A stretch of DNA of 9,737 bases from Planctomycetaceae bacterium (GCA_031287585.1 JAITST010000152.1:1-9737); one strand, 5' to 3'; shown: positions 1 to 7,079, counted from the first letter of the stretch. Numbers and translations: made by a program. The notes: generated from the letters alone by a model not told the origin.

Positions 1-155
1 ACCTAACGTCTCAAAACAGTAACTCCTGTAAAATTAGAAACTTGCTAAACAAAAAGACAGGTTTTTAGAAGTTCCCCGCGTAATATTTTTTTACTACGGA
101 ACAGATAAAAACTATCTACCCTTAACCATCCTTACCTACCTGTGAAAAAAAAGAT

Positions 156-731
156 TTACCATTTCCCGACAAACCCAATTTGTCCCGTGTGCGCTGTTGA
201 GCGTTCGCCCAGATCGAAATCGTAATCGGCGAATAGCCGTGTACTACGGGTGAGCGGTAAATCGCCGCCGATGCCGGCGTTGAAGGTGTTACGTCCGAGA
301 TTTACCCCGCGGAATGTTTGCGTTGTACTTCCGATAACCGAGCGGCTCGTGCCGTACTCTGCGCCGCCGACTTGATAGCCGTATTGTAGTCGCGTCCGCA
401 AGTTTCCGAGTTGCGAGTTCACACCGATTCGCAGCACCGTTTGGTCAAGCGAAACGTTGTCAACTCGCTGCGTTGTTCCGAGCGGCAAAATGTTCACCGT
501 GAAATCGTCTGACCAACTCTTTTGGAAATCGACCGCAAGCAGCGGGAACAGTTTCAGTTGGTGCGAATAGTTTATCTGTTTCGACAATTCAACCGTTGCG
601 TACATCGAATCGCCGTTGTAGCCGGTACGGGGACGTGTCCCAGAATTATTGATATGATGGTCAATACTACCCCAATTTAGGCGTTTCACGACATTCATCC
701 ATAAATTCCGCACATGACCCGGAATCGTCAT
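156..731 (-). CDS. Autotransporter outer-membrane beta-barrel, 5'-truncated fragment
   Basis: This 191-residue frame reads as the C-terminal part of an autotransporter barrel, which would sit in the outer membrane and anchor or export a passenger domain. From about residue 35 it is a series of amphipathic strands with alternating hydrophobic and polar residues (for example MYATVELSKQI, FPLLAVDFQKSW, LRTRLQYGYQVGG, RLFADYDFDL). It ends in FVGKW, and a terminal aromatic residue is the usual signal for barrel insertion by BAM. Whole barrels are about 260-300 residues and carry a long passenger and a signal peptide; here there is no passenger or signal, and an in-frame stop lies just upstream at 765-767. 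The first ~30 residues do not look barrel-like. ATG at 731 is preferred; a TTG at 734 adds one residue. Most likely this is a decayed or recombined remnant and is not expressed. The family call is fairly firm; the functional state is doubtful. Confidence 0.65.
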   Translation of the reverse strand: MTIPGHVRNLWMNVVKRLNWGSIDHHINNSGTRPRTGYNGDSMYATVELSKQINYSHQLKLFPLLAVDFQKSWSDDFTVNILPLGTTQRVDNVSLDQTVLRIGVNSQLGNLRTRLQYGYQVGGAEYGTSRSVIGSTTQTFRGVNLGRNTFNAGIGGDLPLTRSTRLFADYDFDLGERSTAHTGQIGFVGKW

Positions 732-898
732 CAATTTCTGATTTTTCGGATGGAATTGGATTATTCAATAATTTTAGAACGCGACAATTCATTGGTTACT
801 CCATTGAAACTGAAAAAAATATCTGGTACAATGAGGAAAGTATAAGAAGTTTATGCCGATTGCACAACGGCAAAGACCTGATTTCTATACTGAATTGA
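653..898 (+). pseudogene. Open plus-strand frame without a start codon, possible gene remnant
   Basis: A frame open from just after the TGA at 650-652 to the TGA at 896-898 gives about 81 codons. The second half has a protein-like composition (segments such as QFIGYSIETEKNIWYNEE and SLCRLHNGKDLISILN). No ATG or GTG occurs in frame and the only TTG is near the end, so it cannot be an intact gene. Its first ~80 bases are antisense to the non-barrel-like start of the autotransporter fragment, so the two remnants may meet at a recombination point around 620-735. I do not recognise a family. A chance open frame is a real alternative. Confidence 0.2.
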
Positions 899-999
899 CA
901 ACACCGCTTTTAGCACACTTTTTGAGGTTGAAACTCATTTAATCCGGTAACTCTTTCGGTAAAACACGTGATTTGCTGAGTGGTTCCCTCCACAGTTTT

Positions 1000-1030
1000 T
1001 TGGAAAATACAGTAAAATACTTGTGATAAT
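1000..1030 (+). promoter_or_regulatory. Candidate promoter for the kinase gene
   Basis: An extended -10 element reads TGTGATAAT, with GATAAT at 1025-1030. A weak -35 (TTGGAA, 1000-1005) lies 19 bases upstream. Transcription would start near 1037, leaving a leader of about 70 bases that contains a small upstream ORF. The -35 match and the spacing are imperfect and the region is AT-rich, so this is tentative. Confidence 0.3.
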
Positions 1031-1052
1031 ACTTTTGTCTTACGGGGCAAAA

Positions 1053-1106
1053 ATGTATAAATATCATTATCATTTTCACTATTCCCATTTCATTTTTATC
1101 AAATAA
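1053..1106 (+). CDS. 17-residue His/Tyr-rich upstream ORF overlapping the kinase start
   Basis: ATG at 1053 opens a frame encoding MYKYHYHFHYSHFIFIK and ends at TAA 1104-1106, whose last A is the first base of the kinase ATG (TAATG). A GGGG run at 1044-1047 lies at suitable distance to act as a ribosome site, whereas the kinase has no purine-rich site of its own apart from this. The arrangement is the classic one for translational coupling. The peptide has four His and four Tyr in 17 residues. It could be a leader peptide, a coupling device, or a chance ORF in AT-rich DNA. No attenuator-like hairpin was recognised here. Confidence 0.3.
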   Translation: MYKYHYHFHYSHFIFIK

Positions 1107-2587
1107 TGACACACATTAAAACCCAAGCGAAAGACGGTTCGCCAGTCGAATTTATCTACAAAGACCCGATGCAAGGCGGCGTGAAAGATGTCTATTTTGC
1201 GCCGGATAAAAGTTACGTCGTCGCTTTTTTTCGCAAAAAACTCGACTATAACGGTTTGGAACGGGTTGAAAAACTTGTCGGACAATATCGTAAAGGAATT
1301 TTTGAACAAGTGGGCGGTGATTACTGGAAAAATATGTACTGTTGGCCCGAAAAGATTGTCGAACACAACGGCTTGACCGGTATGGTTGTCCCTGCCTACC
1401 AATCGCATTTTTTCTTTGGTAAATCTACATCGCTTGCGGGTGCGGAAAAAGAAGGGAAATGGTTTGCATCCGCGAAAAACTTCAATCGGTTTGTTCCCGC
1501 AGAAGAAAAGGGAACACTTCTTGGTTATTTACAAATATGTTTGAAATTATCACGCGCGGTACGTCGTCTTCACGCCGCAGGTCTTGCTCATTCCGACCTT
1601 TCGTATAAAAACTGTCTCGTCGATCCGGCTGGCGGAAACGCTTGTATTATCGACATTGACGGACTTGTTGTACCGGGGCTTTATCCGCCGGATGTTGTTG
1701 GTACTCCCGACTTCATCGCACCTGAGGTTGTCGCAACGTTACACCTGCCGATTAAAGACCCCAACAGAAAGTTACCGTCCCGTGTCACCGATCAACACGC
1801 ACTTGCCGTTCTGGTTTATATGTACCTGTTTCACAGACATCCGTTACGCGGCAGGTTGGTACATGACCAAGATCCCGAAAAACAAGAACGGCTCGAAATG
1901 GGTGAAAAGGCGTTGTTTATCGAAAATCCGAAAGATAAATCAAACAGTCCGAAACTTGATAAACAAGGAAGCGATAAAGTTTGTTTGCCTTGGGTGGATC
2001 CGAATGAATTACCATATACAATGTACGGCACGCTTCTGAAACAACTTTTTGAGCAGGCGTTCACAGAGGGTTTGCATAATCCGCAACAACGCCCCACTGC
2101 CGACGACTGGGAAACGGCACTGGTCAAAACGCTTGATATGTATCAGCCGTGTCAAAATTCAAGTTGTGTCAAAAAAGGTTTTATTTTCGACAATACGACA
2201 AAGCCAAAGTGTCCCTATTGCGGTACGCCTTACAAAGGTGTGTTGCCTGTTCTCGATTTTTATTCCTCACGAAACGGAAAAGATTATAAACCGGATAATC
2301 ATCGTTTGATGGTATTCAATGGACAACGTCTTTATCAATGGCACGTTGACCGCAGTGTTTTTCCGAACGAGCAACTGAAAGATAATCAAAAAAAGGCGGT
2401 CGGTTATTTTCAATTCCACAACGGTAAATGGTTTTTCGTAAACGAAACGCTACAAGGACTAAAAAATGTCGCAACCGGTACACTGATTCCAATTAAGGGA
2501 AACGTTGAATTGACCGAAGGACTTCAACTACATCTTTCACCGGAAGCCACAGGTCGAATCGTCAACGTTAAAATTGTCAAAGGTTAG
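1106..2587 (+). CDS. TerY-associated divergent protein kinase with C-terminal zinc ribbon and beta-rich domain
   Basis: This 493-residue cytoplasmic protein is probably the kinase of a TerY-P type signalling module, phosphorylating unknown partners. Visible kinase elements are a glycine-containing loop at residues 24-30 (GGVKDVY), a catalytic loop HSDLSYKN at 162-169 (Asp164, Asn169), DID at 183-185 in place of DFG, and GTP...APE at 199-207. The beta-3 strand reads VVAFFRKK, so the usual VAIK lysine is not at the expected place; Lys44 or Lys45 may substitute. A zinc ribbon follows, with Cys349, Cys354, Cys369 and Cys372. Residues ~385-493 look like a beta sandwich, distantly FHA-like, which is inference. 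There is no signal peptide or membrane segment. The ATG at 1106 overlaps the stop of a small upstream ORF. It is first in a same-strand run of four genes with 81-174-base gaps. Kinase assignment is firm; activity is not certain. Confidence 0.85.
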   Translation: MTHIKTQAKDGSPVEFIYKDPMQGGVKDVYFAPDKSYVVAFFRKKLDYNGLERVEKLVGQYRKGIFEQVGGDYWKNMYCWPEKIVEHNGLTGMVVPAYQSHFFFGKSTSLAGAEKEGKWFASAKNFNRFVPAEEKGTLLGYLQICLKLSRAVRRLHAAGLAHSDLSYKNCLVDPAGGNACIIDIDGLVVPGLYPPDVVGTPDFIAPEVVATLHLPIKDPNRKLPSRVTDQHALAVLVYMYLFHRHPLRGRLVHDQDPEKQERLEMGEKALFIENPKDKSNSPKLDKQGSDKVCLPWVDPNELPYTMYGTLLKQLFEQAFTEGLHNPQQRPTADDWETALVKTLDMYQPCQNSSCVKKGFIFDNTTKPKCPYCGTPYKGVLPVLDFYSSRNGKDYKPDNHRLMVFNGQRLYQWHVDRSVFPNEQLKDNQKKAVGYFQFHNGKWFFVNETLQGLKNVATGTLIPIKGNVELTEGLQLHLSPEATGRIVNVKIVKG

Positions 2588-2609
2588 AAATAAACGATAA
2601 TGAACGCAG

Positions 2610-2671
2610 TTGAGATTTGTAGGACGTTATATGTAACGATTATACATCCTTAACCCGTAGGGGTAAGGATT
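2610..2671 (+). repeat. Dispersed intergenic hairpin repeat, copy 1
   Basis: This copy shares a left block (TTGAGATTTGTAG then GACGTT) and a right block (CCCGTAGGG) with the copy at 5915-5976, and the blocks are almost equally spaced (44 versus 46 bases). It folds into two hairpins: CGTTA/TAACG with a 4-base loop at 2625-2638, and a longer stem at 2646-2670 (ATCCTTA paired with TAAGGAT, one mismatch, then CCC/GGG around GTA). No T-run follows, so it is not a standard terminator. It resembles a REP or MITE-like element and sits in the 174-base gap between the kinase and the TerY-FGE gene, where it could affect mRNA stability. Confidence 0.55.
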
Positions 2672-2761
2672 TGCGTGGTTCTCATAGCGTTTTCGTTTGC
2701 CACTTGTTCGTTGTCCATAGTGTTTACTGTTCAAGTTTTTGCTCATTGGATATTTACAAAA

Positions 2762-4765
2762 ATGCGGCGATTACCAATTTATATTTTAATTAACTGTTCC
2801 GCCTCAATGAAAGGCGAGCCGATTGAGGCAGTTAAGAACGGACTGGATATGCTCTTGTCCAGTTTGCGGCGCGACCCATACGCGCTGGAAAGTGTTCATC
2901 TGAGCGTTATCACGTTTGATAAAGATGCACGGGTACTTGTAACGCTAACAGAATTGCCGGAATTTAATACTCCTGAATTAAACATCACAACCGTTTCTGG
3001 TAAAGAACTCGGTTCGGCATTGCAACTTTTATGTAAACAATACGATAAAGAAATCCAAAAAACAACAGAGGAACATAAAGGAGATTGGATACCGATTGTT
3101 GTAATAATGACAAGCGGCGAACCAAGCGATACGCAACAAGTTGCGAAAGTGATTCCTCTGTTAAAGGAACGCTCATTTGCAAAAATCATTGCTTGTGTTT
3201 CCGGCATTAAAAATCATAGTTCAATAATCAATGAGATAACAAAGAATGTATTTTCATTGGATACAATGAATTCTAATTCCTTTGCCAAATTTTGGAAATG
3301 GGTTTCGACAGTCGCCAGCGCACAAAGCCGTTCTCTCGATGCAATTGACGAGTTCATTCCGCCGCCGCCGCCAGAGGTTAATTTATTTTATAACGAGACA
3401 GATAATAATATACCGCCTATCCAAGTATCCGCGCCGCCATCACAAGCAGTACACTCAACACAGCAATCGGTAACATTACCATTGCCGCCACCGACATCAC
3501 CGCCGCAAAATCCAAACAATCCGTCACCCAACGCCGGAGACCGTATGGTCATTACTATTAAAGGTATAGACTACGCATTTCGTTGGTGTCCTGCTGGAAC
3601 GTTTAAGTATATTCTTCCATCAAGTGAAAAAAAATATAGTTATCAATTGCCATCCAAAACTGGATATAACACAAAACATCAAATAACGTTCTCATCTGGT
3701 TTTTGGATTGGTGAAACTCCTGTTACACAAAATCAGTGGGAGAGTGTAATGGGAAAGAATCCGAGTTACTTTAAGGGGACAGACTTTCCGGTTGAGAGAG
3801 TGTCTTTCAATGACTGCAAAGCATATATTGAGCGGCTTAATCAGGATAATATTGCGCCAGTTGATTTTAAGTTTTACTTGCCAACGGAAACGCAATGGGA
3901 GTATGCTTGTCGGGCAGGAACTTTAACTGATTTTAGTTTTGGTGATTCATTAGGAGATGACGATGCTAACTTTGAAAATATGATAGGAAAGACAACGAAA
4001 GTAGGTTCGTTTCCGGCAAATGCATGGGGGTTGTACGATATGCACGGTAATGTGTGGGAATGGTGTAGTGATAGGCATTTTTATTATCCTTCAAATGTTG
4101 TAACCTGTATCGGGGGGGCTGTGGGTGGTGATTGTTATCAGTGGTATGTTATTCGCGGCGGCAGTTGGAAAACCAATTCACGGCTCTGTCATTCGGTGCA
4201 TCGTTGTTATGTAAATCCGATGGTAAGATATCTGAACAAAGATATTGGCTTGCGTCTTTGTTTGGTTATTGGCGATAAAATTGATGATACGGTTGAGAGA
4301 TACCGCAAATTAGCACTGGACGGAAATTCAGAAGCACAGGTCATGCTTGGTGATTGTTATTTCTATGGGAGAGGTGTAGTCGAAAACAAGTCTGAAGCAG
4401 TACAATGGTTTCAGAGAGCAGAGTTGAATGATGATAGAGCCGGAACGTTTCGTTTGGGAAGGTGCTATCAACATGGATATGGAGTTTCAAAAAATTCTAA
4501 CAAGGCATTTGAATTGTTCAAAAAACTCAATATTGTGGACATCGTTGCCGGATGTAGTGGTTTTATAATCTGTTTGATCGGTCTTTTTGTTTTATTCTTG
4601 AGTACCATGTCAGATTCTTCTGTATATACAAGTGTCGGATTAAGTCTTAATATTGTTGGTTTGTTCCTCATACTAAAACAATCTACCGTTCATGCTTCGA
4701 AACGTAGAATGCTCGCGGCTGCTTCTACCAAAGGATATTTACGTATGTTTGGTATTGATGAGTAA
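2762..4765 (+). CDS. TerY-like VWA protein fused to FGE-sulfatase, Sel1 repeats and two membrane helices
   Basis: This 667-residue protein has an unusual domain order. Residues 1-205 are a TerY-type VWA domain ending, like short TerY proteins, in a PPPPPEVN segment. A Pro-rich linker runs to about 258. An FGE-sulfatase (SUMF1-like) domain spans ~262-503, with GNVWEWCSD at 429-437 and RGGSW at 465-469. Two Sel1-like repeats lie at ~514-590, two membrane helices at ~594-615 and ~621-638, and a basic tail follows. The VWA metal site is degraded: Asn11 replaces Asp, Lys81 replaces Thr, and Ser118 replaces Asp; Ser13 and Ser15 remain. The FGE domain has Cys residues in its last part, but not clearly in the C-x4-C spacing of true formylglycine-generating enzymes, so it may be a binding module. 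ATG 2762 is chosen because it aligns exactly with the starts of the two paralogues downstream; a GTG at 2675 would add 29 hydrophobic residues. With no signal peptide, the large N-terminal part is probably cytoplasmic. Confidence 0.85.
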   Translation: MRRLPIYILINCSASMKGEPIEAVKNGLDMLLSSLRRDPYALESVHLSVITFDKDARVLVTLTELPEFNTPELNITTVSGKELGSALQLLCKQYDKEIQKTTEEHKGDWIPIVVIMTSGEPSDTQQVAKVIPLLKERSFAKIIACVSGIKNHSSIINEITKNVFSLDTMNSNSFAKFWKWVSTVASAQSRSLDAIDEFIPPPPPEVNLFYNETDNNIPPIQVSAPPSQAVHSTQQSVTLPLPPPTSPPQNPNNPSPNAGDRMVITIKGIDYAFRWCPAGTFKYILPSSEKKYSYQLPSKTGYNTKHQITFSSGFWIGETPVTQNQWESVMGKNPSYFKGTDFPVERVSFNDCKAYIERLNQDNIAPVDFKFYLPTETQWEYACRAGTLTDFSFGDSLGDDDANFENMIGKTTKVGSFPANAWGLYDMHGNVWEWCSDRHFYYPSNVVTCIGGAVGGDCYQWYVIRGGSWKTNSRLCHSVHRCYVNPMVRYLNKDIGLRLCLVIGDKIDDTVERYRKLALDGNSEAQVMLGDCYFYGRGVVENKSEAVQWFQRAELNDDRAGTFRLGRCYQHGYGVSKNSNKAFELFKKLNIVDIVAGCSGFIICLIGLFVLFLSTMSDSSVYTSVGLSLNIVGLFLILKQSTVHASKRRMLAAASTKGYLRMFGIDE

Positions 4766-4846
4766 GAGAGAAATCCAACTATTTATGAACCAGACAAGTA
4801 TTTTTTTTGACTGCTTTTCAACAACTCCATTAACAACAAAAAAACT

Positions 4847-5860
4847 ATGCGGCGTTTACCAGTTTACATTTTAATTGACTGTTCCGAATCAATGGCGGGC
4901 GAGCCGATTGAGGGCGTTCAAAAAGGGCTTGCCGCAATGTTGAATACACTGCGCCGTGACCCGCACGCACTTGAAACCGTTTGGATCAGCGTCATTACTT
5001 TCGACGCAAATGCCAAACAAGTTGTCCCGCTTACGGAAGTTTCAGACTTTAACATTCCAACGTTGTCTATCAAACCCGGTACATCTTTGGGAGCGGCGTT
5101 GCAACTTCTCGCTATACGTATCAAAAAAGATGTACAGCGAACAACCGCCGATACAAAGGGCGACTACCGCCCCATCGTATTTCTCCTGACCGACGGTCAA
5201 CCGACAGACAACTGGGAAGACGCTGCCGCGGCGTTAAAAACGGTCAAACCAAAACTGGCAAACATCTACGCTATTGGTTGCGGACGCGATGTTGATTTTA
5301 ATGTCTTGAGTGAAATCACCGACATTGCTTATCACATGAAGGAAGTTTCAGGTGAAATGATAGCCAAGTTTTTCGTCTGGTTGAGTGCTAGCGTACAATC
5401 AATGAGTCAAGGTGCGGAGAGTCCTATTTCGCTTGAAAAATCACCCTTCGCAAACAGCGGCGGTTTCGATTTGATTGACCCGTACAATCTGCCGATTCGC
5501 AGCGATGTCCCTCTGCAAGTGTTCCTTCACTCGCGGTGTATGAACACGAAACAGTTTTATATGATGCGTTATGTTTTTATTGATGAACATAAGGTTTACC
5601 TTGCCAAGTCGGCTCATAAGTTGCCGGACGATTTTTTCTCGGAAGGCGGCGACGTTCCGCCGGCGATTTCGTCTGACTTGTTGTACGGCGGTGTACCGTG
5701 TCCGTTTTGTGGTAACGCTGGCTGGGGACAATGCGGTAACTGCGGACAAATTTCGTGTAATCCCGACCCGCTCCCGCCGCAAATACAATGTCCAACTTGC
5801 CTAGCAATTTTAAGAGACGGTGGCAGCGGAACGTTTGATGTTACACGTTCATCAGGATAG
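4847..5860 (+). CDS. terY: TerY-family VWA protein with C-terminal zinc-binding domain
   Basis: This 337-residue cytoplasmic protein is a likely metal-dependent partner of the kinase. The N-terminal VWA domain (~1-200) has an intact MIDAS site: DCSES at 11-15, Thr79 in GTSLG, and Asp116 in TDGQPTD. A C-terminal cysteine-rich domain resembling TerY-C has Cys285, Cys288, Cys296, Cys299, Cys304, Cys315 and Cys318, enough for one or two zinc sites. A segment FLHSRC followed by KQFY (~225-240) is shared with the next gene and looks like part of the same C-terminal module. It lies 81 bases after the TerY-FGE gene with no clear ribosome site. Its first 24 codons closely match that gene at DNA level. 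The exact role is unknown: TerY proteins are genetically linked to tellurite and stress-response clusters and predicted to act with kinases and phosphatases. Confidence 0.85.
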   Translation: MRRLPVYILIDCSESMAGEPIEGVQKGLAAMLNTLRRDPHALETVWISVITFDANAKQVVPLTEVSDFNIPTLSIKPGTSLGAALQLLAIRIKKDVQRTTADTKGDYRPIVFLLTDGQPTDNWEDAAAALKTVKPKLANIYAIGCGRDVDFNVLSEITDIAYHMKEVSGEMIAKFFVWLSASVQSMSQGAESPISLEKSPFANSGGFDLIDPYNLPIRSDVPLQVFLHSRCMNTKQFYMMRYVFIDEHKVYLAKSAHKLPDDFFSEGGDVPPAISSDLLYGGVPCPFCGNAGWGQCGNCGQISCNPDPLPPQIQCPTCLAILRDGGSGTFDVTRSSG

Positions 5861-5914
5861 TGAGTTGTTTACTTGCGATATTTATACATTTTATTTTTCA
5901 CCATTTATCCACGC

Positions 5915-5976
5915 TTGAAATTTGTAGAGACGTTGTGTACAATGCTTCTACGTCATTAGCCCCGTAGGGACTACCA
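5915..5976 (+). repeat. Dispersed intergenic hairpin repeat, copy 2
   Basis: This is the partner of the copy at 2610-2671. The left half forms an imperfect hairpin (5924-5951, GTAGA paired with TCTAC and TTGT with ACAA). The right half forms TAGCCCC-GTA-GGGACTA at 5957-5973 with one mismatch. It lies in the 155-base gap between the two long TerY genes. The right-arm bases differ from copy 1 yet still pair, which suggests the fold rather than the exact sequence is kept. A T-run (5980-5984) follows a few bases later, so weak termination is possible. Confidence 0.55.
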
Positions 5977-6015
5977 CAATTTTTAATCGTTGCCGGTATA
6001 ACAACTTTATAAACA

Positions 6016-7059
6016 ATGAGAAAACTTCCAATTTACATTTTATTGGACACATCCGAATCAATGGTTGGTGAACCGATACAGGCAGTAGAACAAGGTTTAG
6101 TAACATTGCTCTCTGCTCTCCGTAAAGACCCTTATGCGTTGGAAATGGCGCACTTGAGCGTTATCACTTTCGGTACTGCGGCGAAACAAGCCGTTCCACT
6201 TACAGAGTTGAGTCAGTTTCAGACACCCAAATTGATACTCGGTTCCGGTACATCACTTGGAGCAGCACTTGAACTTCTGGAAAAACGAATTGCTGCCGAA
6301 GTAACAAAAAGTACCGCCGAAGTCAAAGGTGATTACAAGCCGCTCGTTTTTCTGATGACAGATGGTGAACCAACAGACCGCTGGGAATCCGCTGCTGACC
6401 GAATGATGAAGAATCGGTCGCTCCAACTGGTTGCCATTGGTTGTGGACAGGATACAAATCTCAATACGTTACGCCGTATTACTGAATTAGTTATCTGCGG
6501 TACGGAAGCGAATCAAGAAACACTTACGAAATTTTTCAAGTGGGTCAGTGCGTCCGTTGCGACGGCGAGCCAGTCGGTTGATAAGACCGGCGAATCAAGA
6601 ATCACGTTAGAAAAATTTCCGCAGGACGACGCCATAAAAGTAGTTGATGAGACGACATCGCAGCCGAAAATTGAACCCAACCGATTCGTGTTTCTGCATA
6701 ATAAATGCGTCAAGAATAAAAAATTCTACTTGCAAAAATTTGCCAAGAGTGGAAGTAAGACCGGCGGATTTTTAGGGCTGGGCGGGAAAGAAGTTTACAA
6801 AGGTGCTGGCACGTTTCCACTTGATGACTTTGAACAACCCGGAGCGGATGGCGGAATTTCAGTTTCAACCGACGTACTTGGCGAAGGGAATCCGTGTCCT
6901 TATTGCGGCAATGAAGGTTGGGCAATGTGTTCGTGTGGAAAAACACACTGTACTCCTGCGGTCAAGCAAGGTCAAACGATTACATTGACATGCCCTTGGT
7001 GTAATACAACGGATACGTATGCTTCCAGTAATTTTAGTGTTGGCGGCGGCGGTGGTTGA
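6016..7059 (+). CDS. terY: TerY-family VWA protein with C-terminal zinc-binding domain (second long copy)
   Basis: This 347-residue protein is a paralogue of the preceding gene with the same architecture and a probable role in the same complex. The VWA MIDAS site is intact: DTSES at 11-15, Thr79 in GTSLG, and Asp116 in TDGEPTD. The C-terminal domain has Cys294, Cys297, Cys305, Cys307, Cys312, Cys326 and Cys329; the middle pair is CSC where the paralogue has CGNC, so the metal site differs in detail. A glycine-rich insertion (GGFLGLGGKE, about residue 250) and a Gly-rich C-terminal tail are absent from the paralogue. It lies 155 bases downstream of its paralogue, across a hairpin repeat. ATG 6016 aligns with the paralogue starts; no Shine-Dalgarno site is seen. 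It is the last gene of the module before an independent promoter. Confidence 0.85.
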   Translation: MRKLPIYILLDTSESMVGEPIQAVEQGLVTLLSALRKDPYALEMAHLSVITFGTAAKQAVPLTELSQFQTPKLILGSGTSLGAALELLEKRIAAEVTKSTAEVKGDYKPLVFLMTDGEPTDRWESAADRMMKNRSLQLVAIGCGQDTNLNTLRRITELVICGTEANQETLTKFFKWVSASVATASQSVDKTGESRITLEKFPQDDAIKVVDETTSQPKIEPNRFVFLHNKCVKNKKFYLQKFAKSGSKTGGFLGLGGKEVYKGAGTFPLDDFEQPGADGGISVSTDVLGEGNPCPYCGNEGWAMCSCGKTHCTPAVKQGQTITLTCPWCNTTDTYASSNFSVGGGGG

Positions 7060-7064
7060 TAAAC

Positions 7065-7079
7065 TTTCGCCGGTCGAAA
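7065..7079 (+). terminator. Small hairpin just after the last TerY gene
   Basis: TTTCG and CGAAA pair around the loop CCGGT, six bases after the TerY stop codon. The stem is only five base pairs and no T-run follows, so termination would be weak. It is listed because it falls where the module transcript should end. Confidence 0.2.

Noticed and set aside
72..103. GTTCC/GGAAC imperfect hairpin downstream of the autotransporter fragment as a terminator
   Set aside because: The stem is interrupted by a bulge and has an A/T-rich loop; the T-run lies in the loop, not after the stem.
895..923. TTGACA at 895-900 as a kinase promoter
   Set aside because: No -10-like sequence occurs at the right distance (CTTTTT is present instead).
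1079..1408. Minus-strand frame of 109 codons opposite the kinase start
   Set aside because: It is antisense to the kinase, has no recognisable domain, and the kinase frame has clear family motifs.
4807..4835. TTGACT-like -35 before the second TerY gene
   Set aside because: The bases 17 positions downstream (TTAACA) are a poor -10 and transcription would begin almost at the ATG, so it is not convincing.
5441..5788. Minus-strand frame of 115 codons inside the second TerY gene
   Set aside because: Its Arg- and Val-rich composition is that expected from reading the antisense of a coding gene; the plus strand has conserved cysteine motifs.
2610..5976. Possibility that the repeated hairpins are a CRISPR array
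   Set aside because: There are only two copies 3.3 kb apart, with no regular spacers and no cas genes.
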